Assembly: GCA_947623455.1 (NCBI GenBank)
Contig: OX392538.1
Coordinates: 28,705,001-28,769,000 of the forward strand
Length of the DNA stretch: 64,000 bases
Reading direction: 5' to 3'
DNA from: Mimachlamys varia
Lineage: Eukaryota; Mollusca; Bivalvia; Pectinida; Pectinidae
Position numbers and translations under genes: made by a program. Numbering within the stretch: the first letter of the stretch is position 1; every line of letters starts with the position of its first letter. The notes under the pieces are model-generated. The model worked only from the letters and a program-made list of their open reading frames with translations. It was not told the DNA's origin and ran no database searches. Shown one piece after another: positions 12,801 to 27,800 of this stretch.

Positions 12801-15800
12801 TCCAATTGCAGTACCATGTGGAGGGAAGTGTGTTTTTAACGCTTATTGTAGAGAAAAAGATAACAAATGTTACTGTAATGAAGGATTGATAGGTGACGCG
12901 ACCAAACGATGCGCAAGTAAGTGCAATTCTTCAAACGAATTAAACGTTAATACGATTTCTCCAGGTTATTCACTATTAACATGTATTACTTTATTATTAA
13001 ATCAAAAGTAAAACGAAACGATGCGATCATTCTAAAATTCAAACAAACGTTAAGAATACAGAACAAGTTAAAAACTAATAAATATAAATTTAAGATTTGT
13101 TTAGCCATGTTTTCTTCATTTGTGTTTTTAACTGCACATGTAGGCTGTTTTGTATGATAATGATAAGTTTAGGTACGATCAACCGACGATTTAAATAAAG
13201 TTGAAAGATTATTACAAAAACAGGCGCTGCATAAGTAAAACAAAGCATAATTTATTTGACTTTAATACAAATGTTTCTTCGCTTAATTTCTTGTCTTTTT
13301 TTTTACAATTGTTTCCTCGTTTAATTTGTGTAGAACCATGTGACGATGCATGTAGAGAAAATGCTTACTGTAATAAAAAGGACAACAAATGCTACTGTAA
13401 CAAAGGTTACCAGGGAATACCAACAGTCGGCTGTAAAAGTAAGTGACATCACCTTTATACATTGTAACAAGGTTTTATATTTTTCATATTTTTAAAAATA
13501 TGATTTATTGATAGGACGTAAAAACATTTCAAATTATTGTGTCATTTTAAACGCTTAAAAAGTTACAATACTTACAGAATAGAAAAATCATCATGTACAT
13601 ATTAATATTTAACAAAGGTCTCTTCCTTGTAAATAGTTCCTTTGTTCATATTTTGGCTATAGTTTAATCGATTTCAAGTTCGTATTATGGTTTTGTTGTA
13701 TGCTTTGGTATTCCTTGATTTATTATTTATTTTTTTATTTTGTCTTATATATATATATACTATTTGTATAAAATGCAAGTAAGATATCACGTATATTTGT
13801 TATACACTTAATTAACAGTGTAAATATATAGGGTAATACGTCACCAGTTCTCGCTATGATTGAGGGATATTACGTCGATTGTACTTGAATTCACTATATA
13901 TAATCTTACCCGTTCGGAACAGCTGAGTTTTTTTTTACTTATCTACAGTATATATTCATTCATTTTAATATTTTGCTTAACTTTTTGTTTTATTATTTAT
14001 AGAATTGATTACCAAGTTTATCGTCTCTGTCTCTGAATTAATCATTATTCTAATATGAATATCTATAATACCTAGAACCATGCGACGATAGATGTGTCAA
14101 AGATGCCTATTGTGACACGGACGACCAATGTAAATGCAAGAAAGGACTGGTTGGAGATCCGTATGTGAAATGTGCAAGTAAGTACATTGCGGTATAATCT
14201 GCAAAATATGTTTATATAATAAAATAAAATGGAAGTCAAATTTTACAGTGACCTAAGTTAATGCCTCTGATAATTACACAACTATACCCGAAAATATTTA
14301 AATTATAACAAAATGTTGTTTATAATTTCGGCAATTAACAACGCGGTTAGCTATTGTTTATATGTGATTGTTATATTATTCACGATATTGTATACATTGT
14401 GTCTTATCTGTTGTTAAGCGTTTTTGTTTTACACATTCGCACAGTTGTTATAAGAATAGTTTACCCATTTTATATTTCATAATATTAATAATACGGTTCT
14501 AAAATTAAAAAAATGCATTTGAAGATTAAATTAATATTTTTGTTATTTCAATAGATTTCCTGTCAGTAAGAATTGAACTATTTTATACTTATTATATATT
14601 AACTTTCCATATATGATATCATTCAGAGCCATGCGACGGAAAGTGCAGTAAGAAGAATGCGTTCTGTGGAGATGACAATAATTGCCACTGCGATGAAGGC
14701 TATATTGGCGATCCATTTAAGGGATGCGATTGTACGTAAAACCACAAGAGCACAATTGCTATTGCTGTCGCCAATTTTAAATCAAACATGATGATCAATA
14801 TTGCTGTACTCATTATATCTTGACTCTGATATATAAGTTATAATATTTTGTATCCATCTGGGATACGAAGATGGACGTTTTTGAGTATGTTCATTAGGGT
14901 GTTTACTTGTGACTGAGAATGACTACGCAAAAGACGCTTACTTATTCTCTTGTACTTTAACAAGGGTCTCCATGAAAATAGTTCCGTTTTGTTCATATTT
15001 TGCTCCTTGTTTAATCGATTTTTAGTTCAAAGTACGGTTTTGTTGACGCTGCAGTATTCTCTGATTTTGTTTAAGTACCATGCAAAGGAAAGTGCAGAGA
15101 TAACGCATACTGTGACAACGGGAAGTGTAGGTGTAGACAGAGGTTTGTCGGAGATCCGTACAAGGGCTGTACAAGTAAGTCCTGCACAGCCACTTATCAA
15201 TATTGTAAACAGCAGAAATAATTAAGCCTTAATTGCTTAAATTTTCTTGTAATTAAGTAGTTTTACGTCACAAAACTAATTGTTTGGAATGAAATGTTTG
15301 CACGATCACACTGAAAAGTAAATGTTGACGTCAAAATACATATGTTCAAATGAAAAAAGAACATAGCCTTAATCACTTACTTTGTTTTGTTGTTGTTGTT
15401 TACTGGAGTAATTTGTTTCAATAAATACTTTGAAAAAAAGGACTTGTTTGCGAAATGTTGGCATGATCAAAATAGAAGATATTCTATCTTGCAAAAAATA
15501 GAGGTTAACGACATCTGTAGCGGTCAGTACATAGGTCAAATCACATATAGAAAATCACAAAATTGCTTTTTTATAATGAAATTGATGTTGAGTGAAATTC
15601 GAATGCTTAAACGTCTTACGTCATATGACAACATTTATAACACGTACATTTGTGAAATTAACCTACATTACTCAATTCATTACAGTACCAAGTACTTTCT
15701 CGCTGGTCCGCCAGGCCTACTCTGTGAAGGAGAATGTAGGTCAGGTACAGATAGAGGTCAAACGGACAGTGGGCAGTGCCGGTGATTACCTTGTATCATG

Positions 15801-18800
15801 GCAGAGCACTGACGCAACTGCTGTGCAAAAGAACGATTACGTTGGCACGAAGGGAACAATTAAATTTAAGAGTGGAGCAATGAGCCAAAACTTCAACATC
15901 AAAATTGTTAATGATAAGGTATACTATTGCTTGTTTACCACTATCTTATTATATTATCAAAACATATTCTTGTTGTTAATCATCATGTCTATCAACATTA
16001 TCATACCCCTTTTTCCTAAATATCAAACAAATAAATCGGAGCGCATCATTTATGTTCAATGTAAGTACAAGTACGATACAAATATATTTTATTACTTAGA
16101 TGAAAATGGTATCCAAGTTTATACAAGCATCAGCGAAAAATGTAAAACTTTATCGTTGTTTGTTTTGTATTCATTACTTCATTTTTATACCTGAAGAAAT
16201 ATAATTGTTACTAAGGGGAAAAAACCAAGAAAATGTCATCAACTTAATGCTAAATATCAATATAAAAACAAACACATAAATGTATTATCAAGGAAATAAT
16301 AGATATATAATCACTGGAATTCACACAACTTATAGAGAGTCTTGTTTTACACTGGATGCTCAGATATGTCACAAATCTATTTCCAAACATTTACAGGAAT
16401 ACGAGTCTTTAGAATCCTTCACAGTGGCCCTGGTGTCGGTTGACAATGAAGGATCACTTGGATCAATCAGGATGGCCACGATAACAATTGAGAGTGAAGA
16501 CGGTAAGATCCATTTATAGGACGATTCTCACAAAAAGAAAATACTCTTGATAACAGTTAACATACTTAACAATTTTCTTCATTTATAACGTGTTTCGGGG
16601 TTTTTTTCTGAAAATTAATCTCCACGTATATATTTTTCCTTTCAGTCTTTTGAGTAACTACATGCAATCCTTAATTCTGAGATTATATTTCAAGTTTCTC
16701 ATTTTTGAGATTTCTTTCAATGAAATCTTTATAAAACAGTATAATCTTGTGCGAATATAATATCGTAAAACTTCATTCATAACTGTGTGTTATGGGCGCG
16801 TTGTTATGTGCTCAATTATGGTACGTTTTAACTATGAGCTTCCTGTGATTATAACTATTGTGTTTTTATGAATGGTGGTTGCGCAAGTCCATGATTTTTA
16901 AGCATGGCTATGATTTCTAAATGATCTTTTCTCCACAGAACCATGTGGAGGAAGCTGCAAAGCTAATGAGCACTGCGATATGCAATCACAAGAATGTGTA
17001 TGTAACACTGGATACAAGCTGTACAAAAAGTCATGCATATGTAAGAATTTTATAACGGTTGGGTTTCCGGGTTCTCCGGGTTCGTTCCTTAATAACCCCC
17101 TTAAAGCAACTATTCGGGCTAACAAGAGTGAATACTATAATTTGAATAACATGTTTCGTAGTTGTTGTAAAATAGATTAAGTTTATATGTTTTAATGTTT
17201 GGAAGTAATAATGCATTGTGTATTACTTTAGCACGTATGTTTTTACCATCGGGACATTTGAATATTTATTTAACACATAACAACGGTATTTGAAACGCAA
17301 GATTTAATCAAATGACCTGAGCAGTCAAATGCTTAAATGATATTACGCTGTCTTTATGGGTTTAAAGCAGTATGTAGTTATGCTGTCTTGAAACTATTTT
17401 AAGTTGACCACATAATCTAAATATACAAAGTAAAGTAACTCATTTTACAGTACCTTGTGGTGGACCATGTAAAGCTAACGAAAAATGTGACGAAAGCTCA
17501 AACAAGTGTGTCTGCCTGGCAGGATTCTCTCTATACAAAGGAACATGTCTTGGTAAGTAGAACAATAATAGGTATATTTTTATGTATACCGTGTAAGTGG
17601 AATTGTTCGCGGTCTTTCAATGTTTGCTTTTATCACTTGGTTTATGTCTCCGTGGGGGTCTCAGCTCTCCAATATATACAACACTGCTAAGACTCTATAG
17701 TGTCGAATTGTATTATACAATCTGATTAAAATCATATCTTGATCCCCGCGCCGTTACTTCTCTCTGCTACGTTAAGATGTGAGAAAATCCCATAGGAGGT
17801 CATGACCCGGTGACCTTTTGCATTAGACAAGTCAGAATCTTGACAGAGAAATTTTGAGGTGACAAAGCTTGCATAATCGCATTTGTCCGTTGGGTCATTT
17901 AGTCACCAAAACGTTCATGTTGAATATTGTGACGAAATGGCTTGTTGCCAGATGACAGAAAATTGGAAAATTATTTTAGTGTTAAGCAAAGAGAAGACAA
18001 AGGTCTTCTTAACGGGACCTCTTATGGGATGCTGTCAGATCCTTGTAAAACAAAGTAAGAACAAGTATCTGTATTTTAATTAGATTGTGTATTATGTAAA
18101 TACATTACACAAAAGTACGAATGAAAGCGGGATAATTTTCATATCACAGTTTGGAGGCTGACTAAGCGAAACATTTCACGCATAATAATATTGTCATTAC
18201 CAATAAACTGGGTTTTTTTCGTGACGTTATTGTCCTTTCAACTTTCCTTGAGGATTGAATTTTTTACAAACATTACATACATTACTCGTTGTATACATAC
18301 GAGTTGTAAACTGTTCCGAGTATATATCGCAAGCAATATACTTTGATATTTGCATCAACGAAAAATTATGTTTATTTTTTAAGTGTCGCTATGTTTTGTT
18401 CAGCAACATAAAACGTTAGTCATGACAAATTCAGGAACATTTTTTGTTCTATTTCAGTTTTAATATACATTAAAACATTATAAAACGGTCTCTTTGTTCT
18501 ATAAGTAATACATGTAAGTGTATGCTTCAAATATACTTGTTCCGTCAAAGTAAAAAGTATCTATGGTAAAAAAGGCTATAATGAGTTCCTTATCTTAAAC
18601 GGTGATATACTGTTTAACCACCACACTTTGATAATACAAATTTGAAATGTCAAAAGGCCTTAAAATACTTTATGGCCTCAACTTATGTTACATTTTTATG
18701 TATTACAAAGAAAACATACTTTAAATTCATGTTATGTGTTTTTTAAATATCAGTTATATTAGTATGAACAATGCTATTTATATTTAAAGTGCCATGCGGA

Positions 18801-21800
18801 GGGCCATGCAGACTAAACGCTAATTGTGACAAGAACAAAAACCAGTGTGTTTGCAACAAAGGATACGAATTGTATCATGATGCCTGTATCGGTAAGTGAA
18901 TTTGATCAGCTGCAATATGAGTTATGCTTAAGTTGGATTAACAAAACATAAAAATATTGAAAGTCATCCTTTTAAACATGAATCCAAGATTGCAAAGATT
19001 GTTAATTCATTTTAGAATACGCCATATGTTAATTGTTATTATCACGCAAGTGTAATGCAGGAGGCCTGCACAGCATTTTATTACAATAATGTGTATAGTT
19101 AATATACGAGTTATCTCCCTTTAGCTAATATGTTTTAATTAGTCAGTTCGGTTACGTCCTTTTGTAAATGCAGCAAAGGATTATGGGTAGAGGCATTTTG
19201 CTGCGCGCCATGGACAATCTGTAAACACTGATACTGATTTCACATATTCCAATTTTTTTTATTTTTAAGTCTATCGTATTTCGTCCACCAACTACCTCCC
19301 ATAATATCTTAGTAACTTTTTGATAAAAAACTAAGTAACTTTTGATCTTAAACTAAGTAACTTTTTTAAATTTTAATTTAATATATAGGTTTGGAGTTTG
19401 GTAACCCCCATACAGGCTTTTGTTGTGCCATTTTTGTTTTGAAATGTTTATTTCTTTAGTAATTATATAGCTTATGTTAAGCCATGTCATTATTGCATAA
19501 TCTAGATTGAATATATATGTTTTTTTAAATAAACATTACATGTCACCATATATTTTGGTTACCATTTTCAATCACAATTTTTCTTTACGTTGTTTGTGAC
19601 AGGACCTAGGGGGCATACCACTCGTTATAATTCATATCAGTGTGATGCAAATTGTTTTTCAAAACCTTTTGTCTTACATCTGGTCATCCTCTTGACATAT
19701 CGATCAAAATATCCTGACCATTTCTACTTATCACAACCATGTTTGTTGCAGTGCCTTGTGGTGGAAAATGTCAAAAGAACGCGAACTGTGACAAGAGCTT
19801 AAACCGATGTGTTTGTAACAAGGGCTTCATAGAGTTAGATGGATTATGTTCTCGTAAGTGAACCGCACCACCCACAAATATACTTGGACATTCGTGTTGA
19901 CTACAATGTTGAAATAAATTTATGCATATATGTTTAATATCCACTTCTTGATAATTACATCCATATTTCTCGAAAATGTGGTATTTACATGTCGCAGCGA
20001 TTCGATGTTCTCGGGCTTGTTCTAAATATCAAGAGTTTGTAATATATTTCAGCTGCTAATAAACAAGCGAATCGAGAGAAGCGGTTGATAAAAAATATAT
20101 AAAAATTACAAGGTCGCCATCAAACGTTTGGTTGTTTTTTAATTTTCTTTATCCTTGTAAGATTTGTAGTTGGGTTTTGAATATGTTCATTTTAGTGTAT
20201 GCTTTTTATATTGTACACTTCGAGAACATGCCAGTTGCTTGGGTAAGACCTATGTTTAAATGGTGAATACCGTCTATGAAAGAAAAGACGCCCAAACTCA
20301 CGGAAAACCTGATTTCATTTTCTTGTACTTTTTCAAGGGTATCGAAGTATATATTTCCTTTGTTCATATTTGTCCCGGGTTTAATCAATTTTTGTGTCAG
20401 TTGTTACTTCGTTGTTTTAACAAAGTGTTAGATTTCGTTCTCGGGTTCATGTTTTCAATGCTAATGAAACCTGATGCATGTTTGATAAAATTGGTCCTGT
20501 ACTTTACTCAACGAAGCTTTACAAAAGCCTTTAATTTTATATAGCTCCTTGCGGTGGAAAATGTCCCCAGAATTCCCGCTGCGACGAACAAATAAACAAA
20601 TGTGTGTGCAACAAAGGGTACATATTCTTGTCGGGTTCATGTAAAGGTACGTATATATCAAAATACACACCGTTTTGCTTCTACCTAATACTGAGTGTAA
20701 TTAAAAGTAAATACAAAAACTGAAGTTCTTATCTAAAGGTACATATGAATGAACATTGGCACAAAACATACGCATTGTTACCGGATTATATATATATATA
20801 TAACAGCTCGAACATGCTATTTTATTATATTATTGCAGCCCTTCATTATAATTCAAGAGTTTTTATGCAACGTTTATGGTATAGTATACAGTATGTTTCA
20901 TGTTTACTTTGTCAACATATTTCCATTCTTGCTAATCTGATCTTGGTCTTGTTATAGTACCATGCGGTGGCAAATGTCCCAAGAATTCCTTTTGTGATGA
21001 CCTCTCAAACAAATGCAAATGCAACCCAGGATATATCACATATAAAGGCTCATGTACACGTAAGTATTGCTATAGCACCCCATTCAAAGATACACGTATC
21101 TGGAAATGCTTGTATACCGCTTTGAAAGGAGCTTATCATCTATAAACTGTTTTTTACCACCTACCGTTATCATGATTAACTCAATATCATGATCTGACCG
21201 TGTGAGAAGAAGTTGAGAACGACTTGAGAAAAAAATTGAGAACGAATTTTCCCATTTTACAGCACATGATATCCTTCCGCGCAAATCTTCTGTTTGTTTA
21301 CGTTTGCAAGGGTCTGATCGCGATCGATATCCCTGGAATGCGTTTCAAACAGATGGCGTGTAATTGACTTTTCTTATATTAAAAAAAGTATAAGGTAGTA
21401 GTATATAAATGATAAACAGTTTATCACACAGCATTTTTAGGGTTTGTCGTTCGAACAATGTTTTCGTCGCTTACATGTGGGTACAATCACGAGTCCACCT
21501 GCAGTGCCCCCTCGATTTTATCCACGTGCTGGTGATGAGAAAATTGTTCTCACGACAAACTATGAAGTGTAGTAATCTATAATTATGAAATAATTCATGA
21601 TGTTACCGTTCGGGTTTCCAAATTTAGACGATTTTTGTATAGTTGATAAAATTCAAGGGTTTAACTTTTCGCGGTTACCTTTTCTGTCACTTTTTCGTGA
21701 GGTTTTAATTTCGTGAGTAACTGTGAATGGTAAATTATATGGTCAAGATCTAAACAAAAATAACGAGGATTGAATTTTCGATAATTGGCTTTCTGATATG

Positions 21801-24800
21801 CACATTTACGCTTGAATGTGTGTTTTTATTCTTAAGATATGTTTTCATAAGTTTTTACTGTTATGTGTGAATGGATTAGTTTCATACGCGGAACACTTTT
21901 GTCGGGATACCATTTCCGGTTACCGGAGCAGACGTTCTTTTTTGAGAAAATAAGTTCCCAAGTACTGGAAATTGGAAACAAACTTTTTCGGAAGTCGTTA
22001 TCAACTTCTTCTCATACTGTCAACCTTTGATAATAAGTTTATCATGATAGTGGTAGGTGTTGTAGTTATGTAAATGCTAACGTTTAACTCTTTCATGTAC
22101 AGTGTACTTGCATATAAACACTACGATTTCATATATAAGAACTGTTTCTTACCATAACATAACTCACTGTATGTTTAACAAACAGTGCCATGTGGGGGAC
22201 AATGTAAATCTAATGAATACTGCAACGCAAACACCAACAAGTGCCAGTGTAACCAAGGATATGTGATCTTCAAAGGATCATGTGTCTGTAAGTATAAAAT
22301 CTATTCACAAATCCGGATATTTAGTAATCCGGACTTTTTGGATAACATGATTTTACCATAAATAGAACTATAAGATACATTTGTAAATGAACTGGAAATA
22401 TAAACGAAGGCAGAGTAAGCGTGTTCAATCACAGAGACAAATATATATAAAGAGTGTTTTAGAACATTCGTTTTTCTTCGTTTTTTGATATCTTAAACAT
22501 AAGACGTTAGTTTCCGAAAACTTCGTTCATACAATGCTCCATGAATATTATTATCAGTGCCATGCGGTGGCCCATGTGGACGCTTTGAATATTGTGACAA
22601 GAACAAAAACCAGTGTGTTTGCGACAAGGGATACTCTCTTTACCATGGATCGTGCATACGTAAGTTGGTCCATATACATTAATTTGCGTCACAGTTTTAT
22701 CATTTAGTGCTATAGTAGTTTAAATGAATATCAGGGGATATAATTTATATCAAAATTACGTAAATGTATTACATATGATCAATAGAACATTACAATAATG
22801 TCTCCGTTTCATGTTTTTAGTTAGTATTGCTTGATCGTTAGTATAATCTTTATTTTATAATTCATTAAATTGTATTTGAATATTGCACGATCATTTATCT
22901 TGAAATGCAGTTTACGTCATTGGCGCTTGCAACACTTTGGCTTTGATTTCCGATTATCATTTGTGTATTGACACTCGCGTCTATATCGCTTTTTTCTATT
23001 CTTTATATCAGTGCCCTGTGGAGGACACTGCCCACAAAATTCCGTTTGTGACAAGGCAAATAACAAGTGCGTCTGTAACAAGGGATATATGTCATATCAA
23101 GGATCTTGTGTCTGTAAGTACTGTTCTTTGTATATAAGTATCAAAATAAGCCAGACTAATTCAATAAAATAAGATGATCGCTTAAATGTGTAAGTTGAAA
23201 GTTTATATTATAAATGATAAAATGTATATTTCAATTACGTTGTTTAATTCATAAAAATGTGCCACATCATGTAAGCAAAAAAAGCCAATACAATTAATTT
23301 TGTTGTAAAAAACGTTGAGTTTAAATGTTTATTTCCATTTTGTGTTGAATTGATCAATGAATATGAATGGTAACAATAAAACCAATCAAAGTAATTTGAA
23401 GCGAATCAAACGTTAATTGATTGTAACGGAAATGCATTTTGTTTTCGTAAATGAGCATCTTTTGCTAAAAAGCAATATTTACAATGTTAACTGTCCACTG
23501 CAGTGCCATGTGGAGGTAAATGTAGAACCAACGAGTTTTGCGATGAGTCGCTCAACCAGTGTGTCTGCAAAAAAGGATACGTCATGTATCATGGTTCATG
23601 TTCAGGTACGTGATATTTTCTTGATAACTTGATTGATCATCGCATCAAAACTAAAGGAATGTGTTTATGTTTCTGTTAAGGATAAATGGTGACATAAACT
23701 ACTTGTTGTAAACATTTACTATGTTATATCGAAAGTAAGATGGGGATTGAATTGCGACATGCGAATTTCCTTCAAATACGTTACGTACAATGTATCAACA
23801 TCAACATCGGCTATCAGTAACTCAAATACAGTAAACGTAAACGTAAGTGTAAACGTAAAGTATGTTGTTTTAGTTGATGGTATAATTTAAAGTTGTGTTC
23901 CATTTGATAAGGATAATTTCATTTATACAAGATGGAAATCAAACTGCGATTTACGCTGATCCTTGGAATTTACAAAAATGCCAATTTCAAATTTATTATT
24001 TCGTTCTAGTCCTTAATTATTAAGACATTGTATCACTAAATGACAATTGAAAATTTATCATTTTATTCTAGTTCTTAATTATTAAGATAATCTATCACTG
24101 AATGAATACTCCCATTTTATGAAATAAAACAAATTTAAAAAATAAATATCTGCATTTTGTCATATCTCTGGAATCGATTATTAGATTAAAGTTTGCCCGT
24201 ATATCCTTAAATTGCAAGGGTAAGCATAATTTATACACTATTTTTGCAGTACCATGCGGAGGTAAATGTGGGAAGTTCGAATACTGCAATGAATTATCGA
24301 ACCAGTGTGAATGTAATCAGGGATATAGGCTGTTCAAAGGATCCTGTGTTGGTAAGTACTGAATTAATTTGTTGTCATATGCTGTATGTTTCTCTAGGGT
24401 TTTATATAATTTCAACGAAGGAAATAATTCCTGGATTTTAAAGTTCAATTAATATCTTAAAACAACACGCATCTACATGATTGAACAATAGGTGAAACAT
24501 TTATATCTAATAAATGAAAAGGGTTGTATGCACCTGACCCTTCTGTTTTACATAAGTTTAGTAAATATCGATATCGATTCCCACTTTCTGATCCCTAGCA
24601 TCACTGACGAGTCTCAGAAGGACGAAACAGCTGTATGATGCAGTTTAAGTCATTTTTTCGACATGCTTTATTTATAACTAAACTCCAAATCTGCAGCATA
24701 TGTGTGTGTTATGTCATCATTTAGATGTCTGATAACGTGATGAAGTTGCATCTAAACGCTTTGCGCATGAAGTTAATGCGTAATTGCAGTACTAACAGCG

Positions 24801-27800
24801 TTGTCAGTGCATGTGCGACATACGTTAGATGGCGTTAGTGTAATATATGTAGGATCACTGGTACATTGTATTAAAATGCGTTTCGTATCTCTCGTTTAAA
24901 ACCATTTGAAAGTTATATTTAGCAGCGGTGTCATATGAAACCATTCAAATAGAAACTTAAATGAATTATCCCTACAAGTTATTTGCATAGTATTTTTTTA
25001 TATACTGTAAAACCGGAAAAGTTCGCCCTAATTCTATTTTCGCGCAGCAATGGAACGCCGAATTGGAGACAGAGAGAATATTTTACCAATCGTTAACTTG
25101 GCTTTCATATTACATGTACGATGATGAGGATACGGTTGTTTGCTACATTTGGGAGGGCGACTTTAAGACAGTGCGAACTCAGATCTTTTCATGAGATGGC
25201 GAAACAAAAACAAGGCGAATATTTTCCATTTTACAGTACCTTTTTCATATATTAGCATGAATCATTGTCTTCAATATGAGACACATCTTACAATATATTT
25301 TGAATTAAAATACAAATATTCTTGTTGCATTCAGTGCCATGCGGCGGCGACTGTAAACCAAACTCTCGTTGTGATTTTACAACTAACCAGTGTGTCTGCT
25401 ACCAGGGATATGAATCCTACAAAGGATCCTGTATCAGTAAGTACAGACAGAAAAACTGTAAAAACATATACGACAATCAGATGTTCATAATTACCGGAAG
25501 TTCAATAAAAAAAAGTTTACACGATGACAACAGAAAAAATAGTGTTTTTTTATACAACTTTATCACATTTTTAATAAAAACAGTTGTCATTTCCAAATCG
25601 ATATTTGGTTTGTGAACAATTGATGTATATTTATTTATATTGCTTAAAAATGTATCTTTGTATAGTACCATGCGGAGGACCATGTGGACAATTTGAGACC
25701 TGTAATAAAGATAGCAACAAATGTGAATGTAACAAAGGATATATTACATACAATGGACATTGTATGCGTAAGTGTTTTAGATCATCACCTATATTTAAAC
25801 TTGATATTGGTTAATGTATTTATTGTTCTTAGATGGACTCAAACACATTACACTCATTCGAATAAAGCTCATAAACGTCAAATGCAAAAGGCTGCAGAAA
25901 TGAAAATACCTCTCTCCTGAGAAGGTGTAAACTTATTTCTACGAATCGAAAGTATGGTTTGACTTTTTTCTGTAAACTTTAAACCTTTTGTCTAATGGTG
26001 TTTTAATCGTTTCAGGGCCTTGTGGAGGATCATGCCCACCACACTCTACCTGTGACGTACGAAACAACAAGTGTATCTGTGATAAGGGTTACATCCTATT
26101 TAGAGAAACCTGCACTTGTAAGTATGAAAGATTGTTTAGTCCACAAAGTCGTTGTTGGATGACACGGCGTCCAATGTTAGGGTTAGGGTTAACTTCTGTT
26201 TCATATACCTTTTCTTCCCAAGCAGTTGTAGAGATTGTCTTAAAACTTGTTTTGAATAGTAGCATGCTGAACAATTTTAATAAAATATTTTACATTAGTG
26301 CCCTGCCGAGACAAGAAATGTGTTGTCATCGAATTGGGATCTTTAATTAATGTCCTAGTTGCCTGAATGGCTAATGTCTAGTTTTTCATGTTTTAACTTG
26401 AAAAAATACCAATGTATAGCGTTACATGACATCACTGTCTATTGCATAACCAAATAAATCGGTAAAGAAGCAGACTTTAAACAAACAGACATAACTGCGT
26501 GACATGAAGACTGTCTTGATACAAAATAAGCTCATGGATTTTCCATTCCCTGCTCTCTAAATCACTGAACCAAGACTCGCTTGAATGAGGTCTCCTATCG
26601 ATATCACGATTAAAAAAGCAGCGAATGAAGATATACGTGGTCAATAGCAAAGGGGTATTTCTGGTACAAAATCCCTACAAAATGCGTGCAAGATTGCTTC
26701 AGGAATCTTAACCGTCCCAAGAAACTTGGTTTCATGATCATGATATCTAACAGTTAAGATCCCTATAACTAAATATGCATTTATATTATATCATGAAAAT
26801 GTCTTTCGTATTGATAAAACAAACTTGCTGTCCCCATAGCAAGTTAGGTACTATATAAGGAATTATCATTTGATTCAATATTTTACAAACAATCAATTGA
26901 CAATTCATGACGATTCTATATATATCGTAAAAAAATCTTAGATAGTGGCAAAAGATAGAAATTTTAGATAGTGGCAAAAGTTATTTTATCGCATGCTAGT
27001 AATAACGTTTCCTCACCTCGTACATGATAATCTCTTTGTAAAGTGCCATGTGGCGGGAAATGTCCACTCAACGCTTACTGCTACGAGACCGACAACAGAT
27101 GTCGCTGTAAACAGGGATACATGGGAGACGCATATCAGGGAGGCTGTTATCGTGAGTTATTTTTGTACTTCTTCCATTACTATATAAATATTTCAAAGAG
27201 TCTTGATCATTGCACATAATTTCAATCTTTTATTTTTGTCAACTTATATCGCTCTTTCGTGTGACCATGGCCATGTTCTTTTATTATTTTCTTTTCTTTC
27301 TTTTCTATTTCTAAATCTAGCTTAATTATATTAAGCCGAAAGTATGGTTCTTTTTTCATTTTAGAGCCAACTGTAGTTCAGTTTGTTCGAATCAGTTACA
27401 CAGTGAAGGAAACTGTTGGACAAGTTAAGATTGATTTAGAAAGGACCGGAGGGACACATGGACCTGTACGTGTGACCTGGTCAACTCAAGACATCAGCGC
27501 TTCATATCAAAGAGACTTCGCAGATAACCAGGGTTCAGTCGAATTCGCCGATGGAGTCACATCAGCCTCACTTGTTATTAGCATCATCAACGACGAGGTA
27601 AATATTAACAATGTGTGAGACTTTCAGATTTACAAGCACCGCATAGAACTTTTACAAGCACCGCATAGAACTCTTTTGATTAGGATGTAATTACCATAAG
27701 ACATTTGATTATACTATTATTTTGATGAGACGTCCGAATGTCAATTGCAATTATGTTTATTTGTTTCAGTGCAGATAAACAATTAAATTGTTTTTAATAG

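Noticed and set aside
15387..16194. Long plus-strand frames (132 and 200 codons) around Calx-beta 1
   Set aside because: The 200-codon frame is exon 12 plus unspliced intron on both sides; only 15686-15918 has protein-level support.
16898..17216. Minus-strand frame with collagen-like GEPGNP
   Set aside because: Antisense to exon 14 and its intron; a single Gly-x-Pro stretch with no repeat continuation.
17883..18083. Cys-containing frame with EYCDE, resembling an EGF core
   Set aside because: No PCGG start, wrong cysteine spacing and no acceptor in front; possible relic but indistinguishable from chance.
26178..26190. TTAGGGTTAGGGTTA, telomere-like
   Set aside because: Barely two repeats; expected by chance in AT-rich DNA.
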